Shown one piece after another: positions 17,561 to 26,678 of a stretch of 64,000 nucleotides of DNA. The notes below the pieces were generated by a model, which was not told the origin of the DNA, did not search any database, and saw nothing but the letters and a program-made list of their open reading frames with translations. Origin of the DNA: Pseudoalteromonas sp. MSK9-3 (GTDB taxonomy: Bacteria; Pseudomonadota; Gammaproteobacteria; Enterobacterales; Alteromonadaceae). Each line of letters starts with the position of its first letter. Positions within the stretch are counted from its first letter, which is position 1. The position numbers and the translations under genes were made by a program. Where the stretch lies: contig NZ_MIET01000071.1 of NCBI RefSeq assembly GCF_003590335.1, forward strand, positions 88,042-152,041, read 5' to 3'.

Positions 17561-18355
17561 ATGAATAAAACTAATGCGTTATTATTGGCTTCTACATTGT
17601 TCTCTGGGGCTAGTTTTGCATTAGCACAAAATGTGGCTGATACAGATGGTTATGAGCGTTCAACTCAATATTCATTTGGCCCAGTATCTTCAGCGGCGAT
17701 AACAAGTGAATTTGCGCACCAACTACGTGTGGACTTGTTATTAAGAGATGAGTTAAGCAGCTGCCAATTTGCAAATGTTTACTCAAACACAGGTGGCGGT
17801 AATAATGGCGGCGAGCACATTGTTAATCCAAGTTTTGAAATCGACCCAGCTACACCTGCAAAGATCACTGTATCAGCAGATATTCCTGAGCAATATTTAA
17901 CAAACAATAAAACGATGCATGTTAATTGTATTGATGGTGAAGGGGTTGACTATAATGTATTAGTTAACATTCCTGGTGCCCCTATTGTTGATTGGCAAAT
18001 CGATGTAGTGCCTACTGGAGAGTTTGTACACCAGCCGTATTCATATGGCTATCATAGTGCATACACTGTAACGAGTCGTTTGACAGTGAATAACCAGAAT
18101 AACCAAGCTTATTGTTCTACTTTGTCTAATCGTGGTGTTGAACTTGGCCTATTCTCTGGGAAAGACGCAAAAGGGCCTTTTCATTCAGATGTATTTACCG
18201 TGAATAAAGAAGTGCTAAACGATACGCGTCAACCTGTTCTTTACCAAATTCTTCAGTGTGAAAACGCCGCGGGTAAAACGTTGGCAGTTAAAGTATTCAG
18301 CCTAACTAACCCAGAAAGCATCTACTTACTTGAAGATCAGCTTATCATTAAATAA
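17561..18355 (+). CDS. exported protein of unknown function, 264 residues
   Basis: I do not recognise the family. Residues 1-22 form a clear Sec signal peptide (MNKTNALLLASTLFSGASFALA, cleavage probably after ALA). The mature part is polar and probably beta-rich, with a Gly/Asn-rich loop (NTGGGNNGGEH) near residue 87 and four scattered cysteines that could form disulfides. It would act in the periplasm or outside the cell. It is monocistronic, with a long upstream region and a strong bidirectional terminator downstream. Confidence 0.8.
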   Translation: MNKTNALLLASTLFSGASFALAQNVADTDGYERSTQYSFGPVSSAAITSEFAHQLRVDLLLRDELSSCQFANVYSNTGGGNNGGEHIVNPSFEIDPATPAKITVSADIPEQYLTNNKTMHVNCIDGEGVDYNVLVNIPGAPIVDWQIDVVPTGEFVHQPYSYGYHSAYTVTSRLTVNNQNNQAYCSTLSNRGVELGLFSGKDAKGPFHSDVFTVNKEVLNDTRQPVLYQILQCENAAGKTLAVKVFSLTNPESIYLLEDQLIIK

Positions 18356-18371
18356 GCCCTGCTTTTTAATA

Positions 18372-18400
18372 AAGAAGTAACCGTATGTTGGTTACTTCTT
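18372..18400. terminator. bidirectional terminator between the exported-protein gene and yfcH
   Basis: A perfect 11-bp stem (AAGAAGTAACC / GGTTACTTCTT) with a 7-base loop lies in the 46-base gap between two convergent genes. T-rich flanks occur on both strands. Confidence 0.75.
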
Positions 18401-18401
18401 C

Positions 18402-19298
18402 TTAGATCAGTATATCATTCAGCGCACTGTGTAATTCTTTATACTTAAATTGAAAGTTGTCTTTAGTTAACCTGTCGGGCACAACTGCTTGTCCATAAAT
18501 GAGTAAATCGGCCATTTCTCCAAACAGAAGCCGCAACATGATGTTGGGCATGGGAATTATTGCGGGTCGTTTCAGTACAGATGATAATGTTTTGGTAAAC
18601 TCTATGTTGCTTACAGGGGAGGGCGCTGTCGCATTAAATTTTCCATTGAGTGCCGTATTTTCCATCAAGTGCACAATAATGTTTACCATGTCATCTATGT
18701 GGATCCAAGACATCATTTGTTCGCCACTTGATACTTTGCCACCAAGGCCCATTTTAAACGGAGGAACCATCTTAGCCAATGCGCCGCCCTGTGCGCTGAG
18801 TACAACGCCAGTGCGCACGATGCATACTCGAGTATTGTACTGCTGAGCACTGAGAGCAAGGTCTTCCCATTGCTCACATAACTCATTGCTAAACTCTGCT
18901 GTACAGTCGGTAAACGTCTCATTGATTTTTATATGACTTGATTGACGTCCATAAAATCCAATGGCACTGCCCGAAATAAGTGTATGAGGCGGACTATTTG
19001 CGAGCTTAATTTTCTCGACCAGTTGCTGAGTGATAGTTAGTCGACTCGTTAAGATTTTTTCTTTTTGTTGATCTGACCAGCGCTTGTCGGCGATAGGCTC
19101 GCCTGCAAGATTAATAATAACATCGAGCGCGTTAAAATCGGTGTCGTTTAATGTGTTTATGCATGTAACAGTGTCTGGTAGGATTGATTTTGCGCGGGCT
19201 ATGTGGCGTGTTAACGCAATAAGTTCATGCTCTTGATACAGCTCTTGGCATAATTGACGACCAATGAGCCCTGTTGCACCTGTGATCAATACTTTCAT
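18402..19298 (-). CDS. yfcH: TIGR01777-type NAD-dependent epimerase/dehydratase (YfcH-like)
   Basis: A 298-residue extended SDR. The ATG at 19298 is chosen over the longer frame beginning at 19355 because it follows GGAAGG and begins with the Rossmann motif MKVLITGATGLIGRQLC. The NLAGEPIADKRWSDQQKEKI and ISGSAIGFYGR stretches and the MSWIHIDDMV segment are typical of the YfcH/SULA family, whose substrate is not known. The left end of the inserted island begins about 85 bases upstream. Before that insertion this gene was probably divergent from the permease gene now at 33057. Confidence 0.88.
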   Translation of the reverse strand: MKVLITGATGLIGRQLCQELYQEHELIALTRHIARAKSILPDTVTCINTLNDTDFNALDVIINLAGEPIADKRWSDQQKEKILTSRLTITQQLVEKIKLANSPPHTLISGSAIGFYGRQSSHIKINETFTDCTAEFSNELCEQWEDLALSAQQYNTRVCIVRTGVVLSAQGGALAKMVPPFKMGLGGKVSSGEQMMSWIHIDDMVNIIVHLMENTALNGKFNATAPSPVSNIEFTKTLSSVLKRPAIIPMPNIMLRLLFGEMADLLIYGQAVVPDRLTKDNFQFKYKELHSALNDILI

Positions 19299-19382
19299 GT
19301 GGTTTACCTTCCTTACTGCATTAATATCAACATAATAAATACGCACACCAAACAATATAGATCATCTTTAGCGTCTAGTAGC

Positions 19383-19461
19383 TATGACTTTATCAGGGAA
19401 TGCATTAGAATCAGAAAAAAATCGTTAAGGAAATCCTGTGTCGTCATTGTCGGGTTTAAAC
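19383..19461 (+). repeat. left copy of the 79-bp island-flanking direct repeat
   Basis: Identical base for base to 33002-33080, including a run of seven A. It contains the AAGGAAATCCT Shine-Dalgarno and the GTGTCGTCATTGTCGGGT coding start of the permease. The copies are 13,619 bases apart. Confidence 0.95.
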
Positions 19462-19497
19462 TTTAGTGACATAGTTATTTTAGCCGCCTTTATTTAA
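19438..19497 (+). pseudogene. decayed 5' fragment of the AI-2E permease gene
   Basis: From the GTG at 19438 the frame reads MSSLSGLNFSDIVILAAFI and stops at 19495-19497. The intact gene at 33057 begins MSSLSGLN-RSL, then has SDIIVPFILAAFI about 19 codons later. The remnant therefore keeps the first eight codons, loses roughly 18 codons, keeps SDI-V-ILAAFI and then ends. The losses keep the reading frame. It sits 28 bases before the helicase gene with its own Shine-Dalgarno, so it may now serve as a short upstream ORF. Confidence 0.75.
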
Positions 19498-19525
19498 AGA
19501 TAATGACAAGGGAGCACCTCAAGAG

Positions 19526-22500
19526 ATGGATAACTCAACTCATACTCAGTTAAATGAGAACTTTGCATTTGATTCTTTGCAGACGATTCGAAATCGCTTA
19601 TTAGACCTCACTGGCAGAAACCGACTGTTAAACTTTAAACATGGTAGATCTGGTTTTATCCGAGTGATAGATGAAATGCCAGATCAATTAGCTGAGAATA
19701 TACTTGAAAGTCATAAGTTTACTTTTATACCTATTGATGAACCTTTGCGAGAGGAATTAATTGAGCATGGGTATATCGTTATTGACGATGATGGGCAAGA
19801 GGTAAAAGTAAAAGCTGATCCAAGTGCTAAAGAATGGGCAAAAGTCAAAGGGTTCAACACGAACTATGAGCTGCCATTAAGCATCAAATCTAAAGATTCA
19901 AAGCATAACGATACCAATATCCAATCTCTTCTTTATCCACGAGAGCTAGAAGCACAATTACGTAATATTCGAACCAAGGCAAATACCGCTATTGAAGAAA
20001 CTGGCGCAAATATCCTTTATTTAGCATTTGGTTTTCTTGACTGGTTTGAAGATGAAAACTCAAGCGTAACGCGACAGGCTCCGCTGTATTTAATACCGGT
20101 TAAGATTGATAGAGCTTCATTAAATAAAGATCTTGGAACATATACTTACACTATTGAATACACAGGTGAAGATATAATTTCAAACCTATCTTTAAGAGAA
20201 AAACTAAAGCATGATTTTCATCTTGAATTGCCTGAATTAACGGAAGGCGCTTTACCAGAAGAATATTTGAAGAACGTTGAAAGCCAGTTTTCACGACATA
20301 AACCTCAATGGAAGGTTAAGCGTTTTTCTACGCTATCTATGTTCGATTTCGGCAAGTTATTAATGTACTTGGATTTAGATCCTGCACGTTGGCCTCAAGG
20401 GGCGAGCAATATTCAAAATCACTCAATTCTTCAAAAGTTTTTTGCTAAAAAAGGTATTGATGATGGAAATGGAAGTAACACAAGTTTCGGTGAAGAATAT
20501 CTAATAGATAAGCTTGATGAAGTACATAACCAATATCCATTAATAGACGATGCAGATAGCTCACAGCACAGTGCGTTGGTTGATGCTATTCAGGGTAAAG
20601 ATTTAGTTATCGAAGGGCCACCAGGCTCTGGTAAATCTCAAACTATAACTAATTTAATAGCAGCGGCTATCTCTCAAGGTAAAAAAGTACTATTTGTAGC
20701 TGAAAAAATGGCTGCACTTCAAGTCGTAAAATCTAGATTATCTAGAGCGGGTTTAGGTGATTTTTGTCTAGAATTACACAGCCATAAAACACAGAAAAAA
20801 CAAGTATATGAAAATATAGCCAAGCGAATAAACAACCAAGATGATTATTGTTACCCGTCATCAATTGATATTGATACCCAAATGTATGAAGAGAAAAAAG
20901 AAGCATTAACTCGTTATGCTAATTTGATCAACAGCAAATGGAAAAACACCGGGAGAACAATTCATCAAATCTTTTCTACAGCAACACGTTATCGTGAAGA
21001 ATTCGCAAATATTTCGCTAGAAGATATTAAGCCTGATCACATTAATGGCCAAAGCTTCGATGAAATATCATCAAGAAGAACCACTGATGAACTTAAAAAA
21101 TATGCTGATGTTTTTGATGAGGTAAAAAAACAATTTGGTTCAGAGGCAGAGTTATCAGACCATCCTTGGTTTGGTGTCTACAATAAATCTATCCAGCTAT
21201 TTGATTGTGATGACGTATGCAAGCTCTTGGTTGCTTGGGATAGCACTATTGCTGAATTAGAACAAGCTGTTACCCCTTTAAATGAACAACTTAATAGTGA
21301 TGTAGCGAGCGATATTAGTTCATTGAAACAAGTATTAGCTGACAGTAACAAGATACCTAAATTAAAAGGTACTGAACACCTACAGGCTCTAAGCTTAATT
21401 ACGCCTCAGAAAGAAAATGAATTAACTGAATGCATCAAGCAATATAAAGCGACATCTAAGTTGTTTGTGTCGTTGAAAGAGTTATTCGAGCTAACCGTTT
21501 TAAACGAAGGTGAAAGCCTAGAACGCTTTACAAAATCGAATCAAAATTTACAAAAAGAGTGTAAGAGCCTCGAATTAAAGCTAACTAATATTTTTCAACA
21601 GTTACAGCTGCTTGAAACATTAAGAGACGTAAGCCTTTCGCTTTCAGATGATTTAAAGACATTAACGGAGCAAGATAACAGCCTATATGACTTATTATCC
21701 CCATCGTATAATGGCTTTTTAGAATGTAAGCAGTACTTTGAACATATTAACGCCCTCGATATAACGCTAATATCTAGAAGAAATGAACTATTTGATAATG
21801 AACTTTTAGACCAGCACCTAGCTAATTTAGAGGATCTTCTTCCTAAAATTCAACCTCTACACAATAATTTAGAACAACACTTTAACTTAGAAAATTTACC
21901 TACAGCAAATGAACTAAAAGAAATTGATAGCATTATGAAAAATGCAGGACTTTTCTGTTGGTTTAGTAGTGAGTGGCGAGCAGCTAAATCTAAACTGCTT
22001 ATGTATGCGAAAGGGTTGAAGCCTAAAGTTAAAAAGTTAGTACCATTTATTGCTAGCTTAACATCGTATCGAGAGTTGATAGATGAATTAAACAAAGAAT
22101 CTGCTTACCAAACTTTGCTACAACATGAGTTTAATGGGATTGATACACCAATTGCTGAACTCATCAGCCTTAGAGCGTGGTATAAAGATATTCGAGCCTC
22201 GTATGGGGTAGGCTTTGGTAAAAAAGTGTCTTTTGCTAATTCATTATTTTCTATCGACAATGAATTATTTAAAGGGTTAAAGCATTTAGCTGCATCAAAA
22301 TCACTTGCCGAATTTGAGCAGTTCTTTCAATTATTTCCTCAACTTGAAAATGTTTTCTCGCATTTATTATTTGACGACAAAAATACAGATTTGTCAGCAG
22401 ATGTTGGTATTTCATCGTTTGTTGGTGAACTAGAAAATGATATTAAAACTTTACAATCACTATCAAAGAAAGACTTTACTTTAAGTCAGTTAACAAAGTG

Positions 22501-24973
22501 TATTGAACAAGTTTTAACTTTAGTGAGTGCAGAGCATGTACTTGATGGTAATGATATTGCTAGAGAGTTATTTGATGAAAGCACTCAATTATCAATTAGA
22601 AGTGATTCTCGAGCGCAACTCATTAAAATAGAATCTACATTAGAACTAAGTAAAGCAATTAATTTGCTCGAATCAGAGCCTTTAAAAGAATATTTATTAA
22701 ATAATGTTAGTAGTGAAGCGCTCTTGTTAATTACCTCTAATTTAGACAGTCTTTCAGTTGCGTTTAATAACTACCAGCATACTTTACAAGAATTTTCTCA
22801 CAAAGTTGAATTGGATGAAAATGCTTGGTGTAAAGGCACAAATGGTAAATTTGCGCTCTTACAAGAGCGCAACAATAAAGCCATTAGCCAACCTCGTTGG
22901 TTAAGCACTTGGGTAGACTTTATTAGAATAAGATCATCCTTGTCAGATAAAGGATTAGAGAATTTATTACGTTACACCGAAACCGGTGCCTTAGATTTAG
23001 AAAATATTGAACAAATCTATGTTTACTCAGTATTTGATATTCTCGCCAGAGAGATCATAAATGAAAACCAAGAGTTAGCTTATTTTTCAGGAGCTGACCA
23101 AAATGCAGTTCGTAAACAATTTAGAGAATACGACAATAAGCTAAAAACATTACAACAAGAAAAAATAGCTTATCAAGTCGCACAAACTGGCGTGTCTAAC
23201 ACTGTTTCTGGTATTTCTAGCGGGAAGGTTTCTTCTTACACTGAAATGGGTCTTATCAATAATGAAGTAAACAAAAAAACTCGTCACGCACCGATAAGAC
23301 AACTGGTTAGAAGAGCGAGCCAATCTCTGGTAGCTTTAAAGCCTTGCTTCATGATGGGGCCACACTCTGTAGCACAATACCTAGTACCTGGGGAATTAGA
23401 GTTTGACTTGGTTGTGATGGATGAAGCGTCACAAATTAAACCTCAAGACGCCTTAGGTACTATTGCTCGGGGTAAACAATTAGTTGTTGTTGGTGATCCA
23501 AAGCAGTTACCGCCAACTAGCTTTTTTGATAAAGCCGTTGATAACGATGATGAAGACACCACAGCGATAGAGCAATCAGAAAGCATCCTTGATGTCTCTT
23601 TCCCTATGTTTAATGCTCGTCGGTTACGTTGGCATTATCGCTCGCGTCACGAAAGCTTAATTGCCTTTTCAAACCAAGAGTTTTACGACAGTAACTTAGT
23701 GGTATTCCCGTCACCATCAAGTAAAAGTGACGAATTTGGTATTAAATTTACCCATGTAAAAAGTGGTCGCTTTGTAAATCAGCATAACATTGAAGAGGCG
23801 AAAGTGATTGCCGAAGCAGTGAGAAACCATTTATTGCATCGCCCAGATGAATCGTTAGGTGTGGTTGCTATGAGCTCAAAACAGCGAGAACAAATAGAGC
23901 GCTGTGTGGAAGAACTGTCTAAAGATGACCCTCAATTTAGAGATGCACTGGCGGATAACGCTAATACAGATGAAGCATTATTCCTTAAAAACCTTGAAAA
24001 TGTGCAAGGTGATGAAAGAGACGTGATCTACATTTCATGCACCTACGGGCCACTAGAGGCGGGTGCGGCGCAAATGCCACAGCGTTTTGGACCAATTAAT
24101 TCAGCTGCCGGTGGCAGACGACTAAACGTATTGTTTACTCGTTCTAAAAAACGTATGCATGTTTTCAGTTCGATGACCGAGGGCCACATTGTCGCCTCTG
24201 AAACATCGAGCTCAGGTGTTCAAGCACTGAAAAGCTTTTTAAGCTTTGCCCAAACAGGGAAGCTTCAGCAGCAAAAGCATACAGGCAAACAGCCAGACAG
24301 TGATTTCGAAATTTCTGTGATGAATGCTTTAAAACTTGAAGGGTTCAATTGTGTACCACAAGTCGGTGTCGCTGGTTATTTTATTGACCTAGCGGTACAA
24401 GACCCAGGACAGCCTGGGCGTTACTTAATGGGCGTCGAATGTGATGGCGCAACATACCACTCTGCTAAATCCGCGCGTGATAGGGACAGGTTGCGCCAAT
24501 CGGTATTAGAAGGGTTAGGCTGGAACATTAAACGAATTTGGTCAACCGACTGGTTCAAGAACCCACAAGCTCAATTAACGCCAATTATTGAAGCATTACA
24601 TCAGCTAAAAACTGAAGTACCCGAACATGCAGAGATAGAATCTGAAGTAGAAGAAATTGAAAATGTTGTCGAGCACGAGAGCCAAGTATTACATGAGCTA
24701 GATAAATTTACTCACTCTGACGTTTCATTAGAGATAAAACTTCAAAAATTTGCTGAGGAAGTTATCCCTGCTATCGATGAAGTGCCGTTAGCAAGTAGAT
24801 TGCTAAGACCAGCTATGATCGCAGCTTTATGTGAATTTAAGCCTATTTCTAAAAGTGAATTTCTAGAGGTTATTCCGCCATATTTGCGTTCAGCAACATC
24901 GACAGCACATGGCAAATACCTTGAAAAAGTGCTGACTATTATTGCTGAAGATGAACAAGATAATAGCGTGTAG
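19526..24973 (+). CDS. giant DUF4011-type superfamily 1 helicase with Vsr/REase-like nuclease domain
   Basis: 1815 residues. The N-terminus (LQTIRNRLLDLTGRNRLLNF) is the DUF4011 signature. Walker A is EGPPGSGKSQT near residues 363-373 and Walker B is VVMDEAS near 1297, separated by a long helical/coiled insertion. Later helicase motifs are RLRWHYRSRHESLI, NVQGDERDVIYIS and RRLNVLFTRSKKRM. Near residue 1638 the segment VECDGATYHSAKSARDRDRLR then GWNIKRIWSTDWF is a Vsr/PD-(D/E)xK-like nuclease, and a DUF3320-like tail follows. The domain order matches the DUF4011-helicase-Vsr family (Hhe) known from defence-gene surveys. It sits 103 bases upstream of hsdM. Restriction of foreign DNA is the likely role. 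Confidence 0.88.
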   Translation: MDNSTHTQLNENFAFDSLQTIRNRLLDLTGRNRLLNFKHGRSGFIRVIDEMPDQLAENILESHKFTFIPIDEPLREELIEHGYIVIDDDGQEVKVKADPSAKEWAKVKGFNTNYELPLSIKSKDSKHNDTNIQSLLYPRELEAQLRNIRTKANTAIEETGANILYLAFGFLDWFEDENSSVTRQAPLYLIPVKIDRASLNKDLGTYTYTIEYTGEDIISNLSLREKLKHDFHLELPELTEGALPEEYLKNVESQFSRHKPQWKVKRFSTLSMFDFGKLLMYLDLDPARWPQGASNIQNHSILQKFFAKKGIDDGNGSNTSFGEEYLIDKLDEVHNQYPLIDDADSSQHSALVDAIQGKDLVIEGPPGSGKSQTITNLIAAAISQGKKVLFVAEKMAALQVVKSRLSRAGLGDFCLELHSHKTQKKQVYENIAKRINNQDDYCYPSSIDIDTQMYEEKKEALTRYANLINSKWKNTGRTIHQIFSTATRYREEFANISLEDIKPDHINGQSFDEISSRRTTDELKKYADVFDEVKKQFGSEAELSDHPWFGVYNKSIQLFDCDDVCKLLVAWDSTIAELEQAVTPLNEQLNSDVASDISSLKQVLADSNKIPKLKGTEHLQALSLITPQKENELTECIKQYKATSKLFVSLKELFELTVLNEGESLERFTKSNQNLQKECKSLELKLTNIFQQLQLLETLRDVSLSLSDDLKTLTEQDNSLYDLLSPSYNGFLECKQYFEHINALDITLISRRNELFDNELLDQHLANLEDLLPKIQPLHNNLEQHFNLENLPTANELKEIDSIMKNAGLFCWFSSEWRAAKSKLLMYAKGLKPKVKKLVPFIASLTSYRELIDELNKESAYQTLLQHEFNGIDTPIAELISLRAWYKDIRASYGVGFGKKVSFANSLFSIDNELFKGLKHLAASKSLAEFEQFFQLFPQLENVFSHLLFDDKNTDLSADVGISSFVGELENDIKTLQSLSKKDFTLSQLTKCIEQVLTLVSAEHVLDGNDIARELFDESTQLSIRSDSRAQLIKIESTLELSKAINLLESEPLKEYLLNNVSSEALLLITSNLDSLSVAFNNYQHTLQEFSHKVELDENAWCKGTNGKFALLQERNNKAISQPRWLSTWVDFIRIRSSLSDKGLENLLRYTETGALDLENIEQIYVYSVFDILAREIINENQELAYFSGADQNAVRKQFREYDNKLKTLQQEKIAYQVAQTGVSNTVSGISSGKVSSYTEMGLINNEVNKKTRHAPIRQLVRRASQSLVALKPCFMMGPHSVAQYLVPGELEFDLVVMDEASQIKPQDALGTIARGKQLVVVGDPKQLPPTSFFDKAVDNDDEDTTAIEQSESILDVSFPMFNARRLRWHYRSRHESLIAFSNQEFYDSNLVVFPSPSSKSDEFGIKFTHVKSGRFVNQHNIEEAKVIAEAVRNHLLHRPDESLGVVAMSSKQREQIERCVEELSKDDPQFRDALADNANTDEALFLKNLENVQGDERDVIYISCTYGPLEAGAAQMPQRFGPINSAAGGRRLNVLFTRSKKRMHVFSSMTEGHIVASETSSSGVQALKSFLSFAQTGKLQQQKHTGKQPDSDFEISVMNALKLEGFNCVPQVGVAGYFIDLAVQDPGQPGRYLMGVECDGATYHSAKSARDRDRLRQSVLEGLGWNIKRIWSTDWFKNPQAQLTPIIEALHQLKTEVPEHAEIESEVEEIENVVEHESQVLHELDKFTHSDVSLEIKLQKFAEEVIPAIDEVPLASRLLRPAMIAALCEFKPISKSEFLEVIPPYLRSATSTAHGKYLEKVLTIIAEDEQDNSV

Positions 24974-25076
24974 TTAAATTTTTACTTACATAACTGCATG
25001 AGTTAAAAGTAAATTCAATGTACCATACTACTAAATGATACAGATCACTGTTTAAAAAAGAATTAAGGTAAAGTGA

Positions 25077-26678
25077 ATGGCAACCGCTAAAAGCAAAAAG
25101 AGCAACACCGCAAATACCAATTTTGAAGAAACCCTCTGGGACACCGCGAATAAACTGCGTGGCAGTGTTGAGTCGTCTGAATATAAGCATGTGGTATTAA
25201 GCCTTATCTTCCTAAAATTTATCAGTGATAAGTTTGAAGACAAACGCCAAGCGTTAATTGATGGTGGCATGCAGGATTTTGTTGAGCAAGTTGAATTTTA
25301 CATGCAAGACAACGTGTTTTACCTGCCAGAGGAAGCCCGTTGGTCGTTTATTAAAAAGAACATGAAGCAAGACGACATTGCCGTAAAAATCGACACGGCA
25401 TTACACACGGTTGAAAAGAACAACCCGTCATTAAAAGGTGCATTGCCAGAAAACTACTTTAGCCGTTTAGGGCTTGTTACCAGTAAGCTTGCGTCACTTA
25501 TCGATACCATTAACAACATCGATACTGCTGCTAGCGAATGTGAAATGACTGAAGAAGATTTAGTGGGACGCGTTTACGAATACTTTTTAGGTAAGTTTGC
25601 CTCTAGTGAGGGCAAAGGTGGTGGTGAATTCTATACGCCAAAATCAGTCGTTGCGTTAATTGCTGAAATGATTGAACCGTTCAAAGGTAAAATTTACGAC
25701 CCATGTTGTGGTTCTGGCGGTATGTTTGTGCAATCGTTAAAGTTTATCGACAGCCACAAAGGCAACCGTAAAGACATTTCAATTTATGGACAGGAATACA
25801 CGAATACCACCTACAAGCTAGCCAAAATGAACTTAGCGGTGCGGGGTATTTCCGGTAATTTAGGAGAAGTTGCTGGTGATAGTTTTTTTAAAGATCAACA
25901 TTCAGATCTGAAGGCTGACTTTATTATGGCAAACCCGCCGTTTAACCAAAAGCAGTGGCGAGGGGAGAGCGAATTAGTTGACGATGGCCGTTGGGCGGGT
26001 TTTGACGTACCCCCAACAGGTAATGCTAACTATGCGTGGATCATGCACATGATCTCAAAGCTGAGTGAAAATGGCACCGCAGGGTTTGTATTAGCCAATG
26101 GCTCAATGAGCTCAAATACCGGCGGTGAAGGGGCAATTCGCCAGAAAATCATTGAGCAAGATTTAGTGGATTGTATGATCGCCTTACCGGGGCAGCTTTT
26201 TTACACCACGCAAATTCCAGTGTGTTTATGGTTTATCACCAAAAACAAAAAAGAAGACTCTGAACGTGGCTACCGCAACCGCCAAGGTGAAACACTATTT
26301 ATTGATGCCCGTGAAATAGGCACTATGGTTAGCCGTGTACATAAAGAATTAACCACGGATGATATTGCTGATATTGCTCGCACTTACCATGCTTGGCGCA
26401 ACACCCCCGGTCATTCCGCACTTGATGCGGGATCTCTTGAACCATATAAAGATGTTGCAGGTTATTGCAAGTCAGCTTCGCTTGAAGATATTAAAGCGAA
26501 TGACTTTGTATTAACACCGGGCCGTTATGTGGGCGCTGCTGAAATTGAAGATGACGGCATCCCGTTTGAAGTTAAAATGAAGGAGCTAAGCCAAACCCTT
26601 TATAGCCAAATGGAACAGGCAGAAGAACTAGATAAAGCGATTCGTCAAAACTTGGAGGTGTTAGGTTATGGCGAATAG
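25077..26678 (+). CDS. hsdM: type I restriction-modification system methyltransferase subunit HsdM
   Basis: A 533-residue HsdM. The N-terminal helical domain (ETLWDTANKLRGSVESSEYKHVVLSLIFLKFISDKF) precedes the SAM-binding motif IYDPCCGSGGMFVQS and the N6-adenine catalytic motif IMANPPFNQKQW (NPPF). GEFYTPKSVVALIAEMI is also typical. It methylates adenine at the site set by HsdS. The ATG follows AAGGTAAAG. It overlaps hsdS by 11 bases. Normal length, no damage. Confidence 0.96.
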   Translation: MATAKSKKSNTANTNFEETLWDTANKLRGSVESSEYKHVVLSLIFLKFISDKFEDKRQALIDGGMQDFVEQVEFYMQDNVFYLPEEARWSFIKKNMKQDDIAVKIDTALHTVEKNNPSLKGALPENYFSRLGLVTSKLASLIDTINNIDTAASECEMTEEDLVGRVYEYFLGKFASSEGKGGGEFYTPKSVVALIAEMIEPFKGKIYDPCCGSGGMFVQSLKFIDSHKGNRKDISIYGQEYTNTTYKLAKMNLAVRGISGNLGEVAGDSFFKDQHSDLKADFIMANPPFNQKQWRGESELVDDGRWAGFDVPPTGNANYAWIMHMISKLSENGTAGFVLANGSMSSNTGGEGAIRQKIIEQDLVDCMIALPGQLFYTTQIPVCLWFITKNKKEDSERGYRNRQGETLFIDAREIGTMVSRVHKELTTDDIADIARTYHAWRNTPGHSALDAGSLEPYKDVAGYCKSASLEDIKANDFVLTPGRYVGAAEIEDDGIPFEVKMKELSQTLYSQMEQAEELDKAIRQNLEVLGYGE

